A stretch of DNA of 64,000 nt from Nonlabens agnitus. GTDB lineage: Bacteria; Bacteroidota; Bacteroidia; Flavobacteriales; Flavobacteriaceae. The DNA is taken from contig NZ_MQUC01000003.1 in the NCBI RefSeq assembly GCF_002994045.1, positions 1,092,501 through 1,156,500 on the forward strand, written 5' to 3'. Position numbers and translations under genes: made by a program. Positions 1 to 7,121 of this stretch are shown in pieces (within the stretch, counting starts at the first letter, position 1; each line of letters begins with the position of its first letter). The notes below the pieces were generated by a model. That model saw nothing but the letters and a program-made list of their open reading frames with translations, made no database searches and was not told the origin of the DNA.

Positions 1-12
1 GGTCTGGCATTC

Positions 13-20
13 TATATTTG
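13..20 (+). promoter_or_regulatory. TAnnTTTG -7 promoter box upstream of the DUF4494 gene
   Basis: TATATTTG is an exact match to the Bacteroidetes -7 consensus and ends 20 bp before the ATG at 41. The -33 element would lie off the left edge of the window, so it cannot be judged. Confidence 0.55.
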
Positions 21-40
21 CCGTCCCAAAAAAGAATCCT

Positions 41-601
41 ATGAGCGCCACATGGTACGAGTGCAAAGTGAAGTATAGAAAATTTGATGAAGCCACGGCC
101 AGTCATAAAATGAAAACAGAGCCTTTTCTGGTAGATGCGATATCGTACACTGAAGCCGAAAGCAGAATCACCGAAGAAATGGCGGCTTATTTGAGTGACA
201 ACGAGGAGATCAAAATCACCAACATCAAAGTGGCTAATTATGCCGAGATCCATCCATTTGAAAACTCAGATCGCTGGTTCAAATCAAAGATCTCACTCAT
301 CGCTGTAGATGAAGAAAGTGGTAAGGAGCGTAAAACCAACATCTATTTCCTTGTACAAGCCAACGATGTAAAGGAAGCGTATGAAAATACCGTAAGCGCC
401 ATGGCAGATACAATGGGAGAATATACGATTACAGCCGTTTCAGAATCGCCTATTATGGACGTGTTCCCATATTTCACCGGTGAGGAAGATGATGTAGAAC
501 GTTTGAAGAACTTCACGGCTCTTAAAGACTCAAAACCGGTTTTTAATGAAACCGATGAAGTGTTGGAAATGGAAGATTCCCTTATCGCTGTTGAGGATTA
601 G
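41..601 (+). CDS. DUF4494 family protein
   Basis: The 186-residue product looks like DUF4494, a small soluble Bacteroidetes family of unknown function; the N-terminal W-Y-E-C-K-V-K-Y run is the recognisable part. It has no signal peptide or membrane segment, so it should be cytoplasmic, and its last 40 residues are acidic. The ATG at 41 lies 20 bp after a TAnnTTTG box, which supports this start. It is convergent with the methyltransferase on the other strand and their ends overlap by 4 bp, with no room for a separate terminator. Family assignment is from memory; function is unknown. Confidence 0.85.
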   Translation: MSATWYECKVKYRKFDEATASHKMKTEPFLVDAISYTEAESRITEEMAAYLSDNEEIKITNIKVANYAEIHPFENSDRWFKSKISLIAVDEESGKERKTNIYFLVQANDVKEAYENTVSAMADTMGEYTITAVSESPIMDVFPYFTGEEDDVERLKNFTALKDSKPVFNETDEVLEMEDSLIAVED

Positions 602-1362
602 GATTTCTCAAAAACCATACAATGCTGCCACGGCAGGTTGTCAATGTTCTTGACCAATTTAAAACCTGCGGCTTCCATCTCTTTAATGGATTGCGCCTCG
701 GTCATTTTATGAATGGTTTTGATGGGAATGGATCGATCTTCACCACGATATTCAATCAGATAGACCTTTGCGTTGGGTCGCAAGGATTTTTTGATGGACA
801 ACATCATCTCTAATGGATAATTAAACTCGTGATACACATCCACCATTAGGACTTTGTCGATGGTATTTTCGGGTAGGTTAACGCTTTGCTCGTAGCCTTT
901 AATCAGGTTCACGTTGTCCAGACCATTATTTTGCAGTTGCCTGCGCATCTCTGCCAGCATTTCTTCCTGAATGTCGACCGCATATACTTCACCTTCGTGA
1001 GCTATAGGTGCCATTTTAAACACGTGATATCCAGATCCAGCGCCTATGTCGGCAATGACATCGTCACTTTGGATATCCATATTTTCCAGTAGTTTGGAAA
1101 CATTTTCTTCCTTCTCGCGCTCGGGACGGTTCAGCCACTCCATACCTTGAAATCCCATCACATGAGCGATCTCGCGACCTAGATACCACTTCCCTATTCC
1201 ATTGTAATCACCAGATTTATAGGTATAGATTTCGGTGGTGTTTTCTGTCGGTTCGTCTTTCTTTTGACCTTGACAACTCGTAAAACTCATGCAGAGTGCC
1301 AGCGTGATCACTGGAATCACATAGTGATGGATGCGACGGTAAAAAATGCTTTTGGAGTCCAT
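598..1362 (-). CDS. Class I SAM-dependent methyltransferase, predicted lipoprotein
   Basis: This is a 254-residue Rossmann-fold methyltransferase. Motif I (D-I-G-A-G-S-G, about residues 105-111) and the acidic residue after strand 2 (D130) for S-adenosylmethionine binding are clear. The N-terminus has a basic segment, a hydrophobic stretch and a lipobox ending at Cys30 (S-F-T-S-C), so the enzyme is predicted to be exported and lipid-anchored, which is odd for a protein needing cytoplasmic SAM. Similar lipoprotein-like methyltransferases occur in Flavobacteria. The substrate cannot be told from sequence. Its 3' end overlaps the DUF4494 gene by 4 bp. Confidence 0.85.
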   Translation of the reverse strand: MDSKSIFYRRIHHYVIPVITLALCMSFTSCQGQKKDEPTENTTEIYTYKSGDYNGIGKWYLGREIAHVMGFQGMEWLNRPEREKEENVSKLLENMDIQSDDVIADIGAGSGYHVFKMAPIAHEGEVYAVDIQEEMLAEMRRQLQNNGLDNVNLIKGYEQSVNLPENTIDKVLMVDVYHEFNYPLEMMLSIKKSLRPNAKVYLIEYRGEDRSIPIKTIHKMTEAQSIKEMEAAGFKLVKNIDNLPWQHCMVFEKS

Positions 1363-1404
1363 GATGCTAGGTTGAAAATTGGTGTTCGGTCTATTTCTGG
1401 AATT

Positions 1405-1863
1405 TTAGGCCTCGTCCTTGTTGGCCAAAAAGTAGGTCAGAGCACCTACGACCAGCGCCAGTCCAGCGCCTAGGTATAGGATCTCGATACCACTGTTATA
1501 GACCACCACACGACCCGTAAACGAGATTGTCATGATAAAAATGACCATCTTGATCATCAAGGCCTTTAAACCATCCAGGTCCTCAATGACCAGCCACGAT
1601 GGCAAATTGGGAATCTTACACACGTACAATTCAGATAAAGCCATCCCAACAGATAACAAAATCACGCCCAGCAACACAAGATCAAGTGCCTTCAAACAAT
1701 TCTTGATCACTTCGTCCTCTTCACTATACCCCAAAACTATCTTTGAGAGCGTACTATAAATCTCTTTAAATGCATAAAATTCCACGCCTATCGCGAGTGC
1801 GATAATGGCGATCACTGCCAGGGCAGCTACGATTTTCAGGAGGAAGCCTAGAGATTTTGTCAT
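1405..1863 (-). CDS. YqhA / UPF0114 family membrane protein
   Basis: The 152-residue protein has about four hydrophobic segments (roughly residues 8-30, 58-80, 104-122 and 128-147). The central L-P-x-W-L-V-I-x-D-L-D-x-L-K motif is the signature I associate with the YqhA/UPF0114 family of inner-membrane proteins, whose function is unknown. It is read in the same direction as the methyltransferase, 42 bp upstream of it, so the two may share a transcript. No exact -7 box was seen upstream. Confidence 0.8.
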   Translation of the reverse strand: MTKSLGFLLKIVAALAVIAIIALAIGVEFYAFKEIYSTLSKIVLGYSEEDEVIKNCLKALDLVLLGVILLSVGMALSELYVCKIPNLPSWLVIEDLDGLKALMIKMVIFIMTISFTGRVVVYNSGIEILYLGAGLALVVGALTYFLANKDEA

Positions 1864-1910
1864 TTTGGTGGTTTTTAATACGGTGAGAAAAGATAATGAA
1901 AATGTGGTCT

Positions 1911-1934
1911 ATTTCGCTTTCGCGAAAGCGAAAT
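1911..1934. repeat. Dispersed palindrome, 24-bp perfect copy
   Basis: This is the longest perfect copy of the dispersed element: core GCTTTCGCGAAAGC extended symmetrically to 24 bp. It is intergenic, between yqhA and the FtsX-like permease gene, and has no T-run typical of a terminator. Confidence 0.95.
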
Positions 1935-1990
1935 AAACATTCACTCATCCACTATTTTTAAACTTCATAACTGATAATCAATAAGGTGCA

Positions 1991-4534
1991 TCATGCTGCT
2001 TTGCGCAGCACTTCTAACGGTGAACTGCTCAATACACTGCGAATGTTGCTTAACCCTATGATTAAAACCAATATCGAAATTGCCGGTAAAAACACTATAA
2101 ACGGCACTGCTGATGGTACAAAAGGCTCCTTAAATATGAACAGCGCGAGCAGCAAACTGCTCACTAAAGCGAGTACGATACCTACCAAACTACCTAAAAT
2201 TCCCAGAAACAGATATTCCAAAGCGGTGATCCTAAGGATTTGACGATTTTTGGCCCCCAAAGTGCGCAGCAACACACTTTCCTTGATGCGCTGATATTTG
2301 CTGGTTCTTACAGATCCTATCAATACAATGATTCCCGTAAGAATGCTGAAGAACGCCATAAAATTGATGATCCAGGAGACTTTGTCCAGAATATCTTCTA
2401 CCACGTTAAAGACCTGTCGCAAATCGATGATGGAGATATTAGGGAACTTTCGCACCAGATCCCGCTGGAATCCTGCCGATTGCTCTTCGGTTGGTGCATA
2501 GGTCGTTAGCACATTAAACTGCGGTGCACTCTCTAGAATTCCGCTAGGGAAAACGATGGAAAAATTGATCTGCAGATTGGCCCAATCCACCTGGCGTATG
2601 CTGCCCACCACGGTCTCCATAAGAACGCCTTGTACGTTTAAGGTAATGCGATCGCCTATCGTAACATTGGCATCTTGTGCCAGGTTATCTGAAATGGAAA
2701 TCTGTACCAGTTCGCCAGTTTTTTGAGAAGGTGTCCAGCTGCCTGCAATGATTTTTTCAGACGGTATCAAGCTGTCACGATAGGTGGTTCTAAACTCATG
2801 ATTGAGGATCCAGCCGCGTATTTGTCGTGTGGTATCAACACGCAATTCGCTTACCAATTGATCCTTGATCTTATGCATGCGCATGGTGACTAACGGAATA
2901 TTGTCAATCACCGGTAATCCATTCTCTTCAAAGGTAGCGACCACAGCATCCAGCTGATCGGGCTGTACGTCCAGCGCAATGATATTGGCTCTTTCAGACG
3001 CCTGCCCTATTTCGGTTTTGCCCAGTAAAATGTCCTTGGTAAAGTATAAGGTGCTTACGAGAAAGGTGCCCAAACCTATGGCAACGAGTAACACGACGGT
3101 TTGGTTATTGGGTCTGAAAAGGTTGAGCAAGCTTTGTCGGGTCGTGAATCCCGCGCGTTTAGGAAAATACCTTTTGATCAAGCGCATTGCACCTATCGCG
3201 ATACCGGCTAAAATTGCAAAGGTCACCAGTACACCAGCCACGAACCCTAGCGCAAACAATGCATCTTTTAAAAGCCACCAGGAGAAAAGATACAGGGACA
3301 AAACGATCAATCCTATAATGATAACTCGCGCCATATTTGATCTAGCCGATGAAGAATTGGTTACTCTTAAGACTTCCAATGGAGAAACATACCAGGTGCG
3401 CATCAAGGGCAGCAAGGCAAAAAGCACAGACATGAAAAGACCCAGCAAAACGCCCATGATTAAGGGTTGTGCGGTAATGGTAATCTCTAAATCAAATGGT
3501 AAAAACTCCCTTAATAGGTAGGGAAATATCGCTTGGAGACCAACGCCAATAGCGGTTCCAATCAATCCACCAATGACGCCAATACCAGCAATTTGAATGA
3601 GGTAAATCAGGAAACTCTGTTTTCTGGAAGCGCCCATACATTTGAGAACCGCAACAGCGTTGAGTTTTTCCTTGATATAGATATTGACAGAACTGGCGAT
3701 ACCTACACAGCCCAACAATAAAGCGATAAAAGCGGCTAGATTTAAATAGGCACCTACGTTTTCATAACGTCTGCCCAGTCGCCTGCTGGTGCTCGTGTGT
3801 GTATCCAGATCTGCGTCTTCAACATCAAGTTGTGGCTCTACTCTCTGCTCCAGCGCCGTCAAATCTGCATCTGGCTGATTGAAGAAAAATTGATATTCCT
3901 TACGACTCCCGAATTGAAGCAATTCCGTCGCTTCCACATATTCATAAGGGATCACCACAGGTGGCGCTACAGATGTGGAAATACCTTCACTACCAGGAAT
4001 AGATTTGAGCGATCCAGCAATGGGTAATGTGAGTTCACCTATCTTGATTGAATCTCCAGGTTGGATGTTGTACTGCAGCATTAATGTGGCATCTACTAAT
4101 GCTCCGCCAGAATTTTGATACTGATCTCCAGCGTTAGCTGGCAGTGTTTTTATGGTACCATAAAAGGGAAACTTTCCTTCCAGACCGCGTACGTTGACGA
4201 GCTTTGTGCCACCATTTTTAGGAAATGCAATCATGGAAACAAATGTGACTTCCTTGGCATCAGGCTGCAAAGAATCTATGATCGCCTGTGCGCGTTCATT
4301 TGGAACGTCGTCGCTGTCGATGATAAAATCGGCACCCATCAGGGATTTGGATTGCCGCTGGATATTGTCGGTAAGATTTTGACTAAAAAGCTGAATGGAA
4401 ACCACAGCCGCAATACCCAAGATTATGGATGCCATAAACAGCAATAATCTGGAGGTACTAGCTTTGGCATCTCGCCACGCCATTTTGAAAAGCCATTTTA
4501 GCCTTAGACTCGAGGTTAATTGATTAGAATTCAA
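1991..4534 (-). CDS. ABC transporter permease, FtsX/YbbP-like
   Basis: This is an 847-residue permease of the FtsX/MacB superfamily with the YbbP layout: a first membrane helix near residues 28-50, a large extracytoplasmic domain, a bundle of helices in the middle (about residues 260-500), a second extracytoplasmic domain and three C-terminal helices ending in S-P-L-E-V-L-R. The motif S-P-L-E-V-L-R-V appears after the first bundle too, as expected for two FtsX domains. It overlaps the ATPase gene 4531-5220 by 4 bp, so the two are translationally coupled. Family members are mechanotransmission or lipid-related ABC systems; the substrate here is unknown. Confidence 0.9.
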   Translation of the reverse strand: MNSNQLTSSLRLKWLFKMAWRDAKASTSRLLLFMASIILGIAAVVSIQLFSQNLTDNIQRQSKSLMGADFIIDSDDVPNERAQAIIDSLQPDAKEVTFVSMIAFPKNGGTKLVNVRGLEGKFPFYGTIKTLPANAGDQYQNSGGALVDATLMLQYNIQPGDSIKIGELTLPIAGSLKSIPGSEGISTSVAPPVVIPYEYVEATELLQFGSRKEYQFFFNQPDADLTALEQRVEPQLDVEDADLDTHTSTSRRLGRRYENVGAYLNLAAFIALLLGCVGIASSVNIYIKEKLNAVAVLKCMGASRKQSFLIYLIQIAGIGVIGGLIGTAIGVGLQAIFPYLLREFLPFDLEITITAQPLIMGVLLGLFMSVLFALLPLMRTWYVSPLEVLRVTNSSSARSNMARVIIIGLIVLSLYLFSWWLLKDALFALGFVAGVLVTFAILAGIAIGAMRLIKRYFPKRAGFTTRQSLLNLFRPNNQTVVLLVAIGLGTFLVSTLYFTKDILLGKTEIGQASERANIIALDVQPDQLDAVVATFEENGLPVIDNIPLVTMRMHKIKDQLVSELRVDTTRQIRGWILNHEFRTTYRDSLIPSEKIIAGSWTPSQKTGELVQISISDNLAQDANVTIGDRITLNVQGVLMETVVGSIRQVDWANLQINFSIVFPSGILESAPQFNVLTTYAPTEEQSAGFQRDLVRKFPNISIIDLRQVFNVVEDILDKVSWIINFMAFFSILTGIIVLIGSVRTSKYQRIKESVLLRTLGAKNRQILRITALEYLFLGILGSLVGIVLALVSSLLLALFIFKEPFVPSAVPFIVFLPAISILVLIIGLSNIRSVLSSSPLEVLRKAA

Positions 4535-5220
4535 ATCGCGGTTGTGGGTTCATTGGTTAGCACTTGTCCACCTTTCAACCTTAGTATCTGCTGGGTTCTC
4601 GCAGCCAGATCTAGATCGTGTGATATGATCACCAGTGTTGTTCCTGCATCCTTATTGAGATCCAAAAGAAGTTTGATCACCTTCTCGCCGGTTTCTTCAT
4701 CGAGATTTCCCGTCGGTTCATCTGCAAACAAAATGGATGGACGATTGGAAAAAGCTCTGGCCAGCGCTACACGTTGCTGCTCACCACCAGATAATTGTGA
4801 TGGGTAATGGTTGACGCGATCGCCTAGACCTACCTTTTCCAGCAGTTCGCTAGCTCTGGAGACCGCAGTAGCATCACCTTGTAATTCTAAGGGAACACTC
4901 ACATTCTCTAAAGCTGTTAGTGTAGGTAACAATTGAAAATTTTGAAAAATGAAGCCTACCTCTTTGTTGCGCAGTTGAGCGCGCTCATCTTCATTAAGTT
5001 GATTCAAATCATGACCGCAAAGTTCAACAGTTCCAGCATTGGGCTGATCCAGACCTGCGCACAAACCCAGCAAAGTGGTCTTCCCACTACCTGATGGCCC
5101 GACAATGGAAAAAGTTTGCCCTTTTTCTACCTCAAACGAGACATTTTTCAATACCGTTAATTGTCGCGAGCCACTGGTATATGTTTTCTCCAGCCCATTA
5201 ATCTTTAATATCTTTGACAT
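4531..5220 (-). CDS. ABC transporter ATP-binding protein, YbbA/LolD-like
   Basis: A complete 229-residue ABC ATPase: Walker A G-P-S-G-S-G-K-T-T (residues 41-49), signature L-S-G-G-E-Q-Q-R, Walker B I-L-F-A-D-E-P-T-G and an H-loop in I-I-S-H-D. It powers the permease encoded immediately downstream. A TAnnTTTG box at 5255-5262 on the minus strand gives it its own promoter, about 35 bp upstream of the ATG. The tesA-like gene is divergent, as in the tesA-ybbA-ybbP arrangement of enterobacteria, which supports the YbbA assignment. Confidence 0.92.
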   Translation of the reverse strand: MSKILKINGLEKTYTSGSRQLTVLKNVSFEVEKGQTFSIVGPSGSGKTTLLGLCAGLDQPNAGTVELCGHDLNQLNEDERAQLRNKEVGFIFQNFQLLPTLTALENVSVPLELQGDATAVSRASELLEKVGLGDRVNHYPSQLSGGEQQRVALARAFSNRPSILFADEPTGNLDEETGEKVIKLLLDLNKDAGTTLVIISHDLDLAARTQQILRLKGGQVLTNEPTTAI

Positions 5221-5254
5221 TGATTCTTTTAATATTTTCTGCTAAGCTTATGCT

Positions 5255-5262
5255 CAAATCTA
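5255..5262 (-). promoter_or_regulatory. TAnnTTTG -7 box for the YbbA/YbbP-like operon
   Basis: On the minus strand this reads TAGATTTG, an exact -7 consensus, ending 34 bp before the ATPase start codon. It lies just upstream of the preferred divergent esterase start at 5268. Confidence 0.5.
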
Positions 5263-5267
5263 AAACT

Positions 5268-5999
5268 ATGGAAACCCTTTTAAACAGAGCAATTTATAGG
5301 CAACGCATCCTATTAAACTTTTGTTATTTTCTATGTACTTTGTCGCTCTTCTCCTGCAAGAATGACGCAGCACCAACTACAGAGACCACCACTGAAGCTA
5401 CCAGTCAGAAACCTGAGGAAGTTCAAACCTCAAGTGATAAAACCATTTTGTTTTTTGGAGATAGTCTGACGGCTGGATACGGTCTCGATGACACAGCAGA
5501 TGCCTTTCCTGGTGTGATTCAGGAAAAGATTGATGCCGCTGGTCTTGATTATCAGGTAGTTAATTCAGGTATTAGTGGTGAAACTACTGCTGGTGGAAAA
5601 AGCCGTATTGACTGGACACTCAATCAAAAAATTGATGTTTTTGTATTGGAATTAGGCGCTAACGACGGTTTACGTGGCGTGCCTGTTTCAGAAACCAGAG
5701 CTAATCTACAAGCCATTATTGATGCCGTTAGAGCCAGCGACTCAGAAACCAAAATTATTCTAGCTGGAATGCAACTACCGCCTAACATGGGTCAGCAATA
5801 TACTAGCGAATTCAAATCCATGTTCTCTGATCTTGCCACTGAAAACAACATCTTTTTGATACCGTTTCTATTAGAAGATGTTGGCGGTGTTCCATCCCTA
5901 AATCAAAACGATGGCATACATCCTACCGTTGAAGGTCACAAAATATTGGCAGATAATGTTTGGCAAGTTTTGGAAGGCGTGATTTCTACACCTTCATGA
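5268..5999 (+). CDS. TesA-like arylesterase / lysophospholipase, SGNH hydrolase lipoprotein
   Basis: The 243-residue protein carries the SGNH blocks: G-D-S-L-T-A-G-Y-G with the nucleophile Ser, the Gly block G-I-S-G-E-T, the Asn block L-G-A-N-D-G, and D-G-I-H-P-T near the end with the catalytic Asp and His. The N-terminus has a hydrophobic segment and lipobox L-F-S-C-K-N, so it is probably a lipoprotein in the periplasm or outer membrane. The open frame extends upstream to an ATG at 5214, which would overlap the divergent gene; I prefer 5268 (5250 is also possible). The pairing with a divergent YbbA/YbbP exporter is conserved in other bacteria. Confidence 0.88.
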   Translation: METLLNRAIYRQRILLNFCYFLCTLSLFSCKNDAAPTTETTTEATSQKPEEVQTSSDKTILFFGDSLTAGYGLDDTADAFPGVIQEKIDAAGLDYQVVNSGISGETTAGGKSRIDWTLNQKIDVFVLELGANDGLRGVPVSETRANLQAIIDAVRASDSETKIILAGMQLPPNMGQQYTSEFKSMFSDLATENNIFLIPFLLEDVGGVPSLNQNDGIHPTVEGHKILADNVWQVLEGVISTPS

Positions 6000-6038
6000 C
6001 CCATTCTTGATAGATAGATGCAAACGGTTTGTTGAAAG

Positions 6039-6078
6039 TTCGCTTTCGCGCCTGGCTGCTCGCAGACAGAAAAGCGAA
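6039..6078. repeat. Long-loop variant of the dispersed palindrome (left edge of the TIR/caspase block)
   Basis: Arms TTCGCTTT and AAAGCGAA flank a roughly 24-nt insert rich in CTG/CAG, instead of the tight palindrome. A similar element in the same orientation sits at 12251-12289, beyond the other end of the accessory operon. Confidence 0.8.
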
Positions 6079-6105
6079 TCAATCAATAACTCACACTCCT
6101 CACAA

Positions 6106-7101
6106 TTAATAATCCTGCTGATAAGCTATTTTCACCCAAACTTCCAAAGTCTCATTGTCCTGCTCGATGTCAAGAACAATCACCGGCTGGTCCTTGACCA
6201 ACACTTCATCTTTCAATACCGCAGATTGACCATTAATCACGGGCAATTCATACACCTTTACGGTTTTTAACGGATAAATCACATTGTCTGGCAATGGATA
6301 GCCTTCAGGATTCTTATTTTTATTGAAGGCTTCTACTGCCATAACCATTTCACCATCAACGTCCATAGGAACGTAGCCAGTAGCATCCATAAATGAGGCA
6401 ATGCGTTGCCTCGCCTCATCATAATGCGTGGCATTTTCTTTGAATTCGATAAGGTAATCAGTATAAATATTGAGCGTATTTGCATCTACTGTGTACGCCC
6501 ATGTGGCTTCGTCACTAGAGACTTCTCCAATAGGATCGTCACTTGTATCTTCTACAGCATCAGAATCAAACATCCAGACTAATAAAAAAGGAATCAAAAT
6601 AGCCACAGCGGCACCTATGATATAGGCTTTCCATGGTTTTTTTCTGGTGTAAACCCGTTTGACTTTCTTACGCGTTCTGGGTATGGCCGTCACTACGGGT
6701 TCACCACTGCTAGCGGATTGTTTTTCAAATTGAGCGCGCAGATCGTCGACGAGTCGCTGTGCACCTACATCAAAACCTAGAGTGAAATCTATAAACTGGG
6801 TACGTACCATCCTTAGCGGTACATCACATTCTTCGATCTTGATAGGTATAACGGGAACGTTACTGTGTTTTGAGAAAGCGATTTCATCCTTGACGTTCTC
6901 TGATGCTACCGAAGTTTGTGACAGTACCAGGACCATGGCGTCTGCCTTTTTGATCTGCTCTTCCAACACATCATCCCAACCTTTTCCTACCGGTATTTGC
7001 TCATCAAACCATATTTCAAATTCTTGTTCACGCAGGACATCAACCAGATGTTTGACATACTCCTTATCTGCACGCGAGTAACTTATAAATAAACGTTTCA
7101 T
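6106..7101 (-). CDS. Membrane-anchored TIR domain protein
   Basis: Residues 1-125 form a TIR domain: F-I-S-Y-S-R at the N-terminus, W-F-D-E-Q-I-P-V-G-K-G-W-D-D in the BB-loop region, and S-x5-S-x5-E ending at Glu73, the position of the NAD-cleaving glutamate in active TIRs. A basic stretch (143-155) precedes one membrane helix (about 157-178), so the TIR should face the cytoplasm and residues 180-331 lie outside. That outer part contains a W-A-x(n)-Y-x-x-Y-L pattern like the short helical repeats seen beside bacterial caspases, and a C-terminal beta-rich region that could be SH3-like. It is last in a four-gene operon, 20 bp after the caspase gene. NADase activity is inferred. Confidence 0.88.
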   Translation of the reverse strand: MKRLFISYSRADKEYVKHLVDVLREQEFEIWFDEQIPVGKGWDDVLEEQIKKADAMVLVLSQTSVASENVKDEIAFSKHSNVPVIPIKIEECDVPLRMVRTQFIDFTLGFDVGAQRLVDDLRAQFEKQSASSGEPVVTAIPRTRKKVKRVYTRKKPWKAYIIGAAVAILIPFLLVWMFDSDAVEDTSDDPIGEVSSDEATWAYTVDANTLNIYTDYLIEFKENATHYDEARQRIASFMDATGYVPMDVDGEMVMAVEAFNKNKNPEGYPLPDNVIYPLKTVKVYELPVINGQSAVLKDEVLVKDQPVIVLDIEQDNETLEVWVKIAYQQDY

Positions 7102-7121
7102 ATGGATTGGTTTTCAGTTGG

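Noticed and set aside
1264..1473. Plus-strand frame opposite the methyltransferase gene
   Set aside because: It lies across the antisense of a well-supported gene and has no domain; it is a shadow frame.
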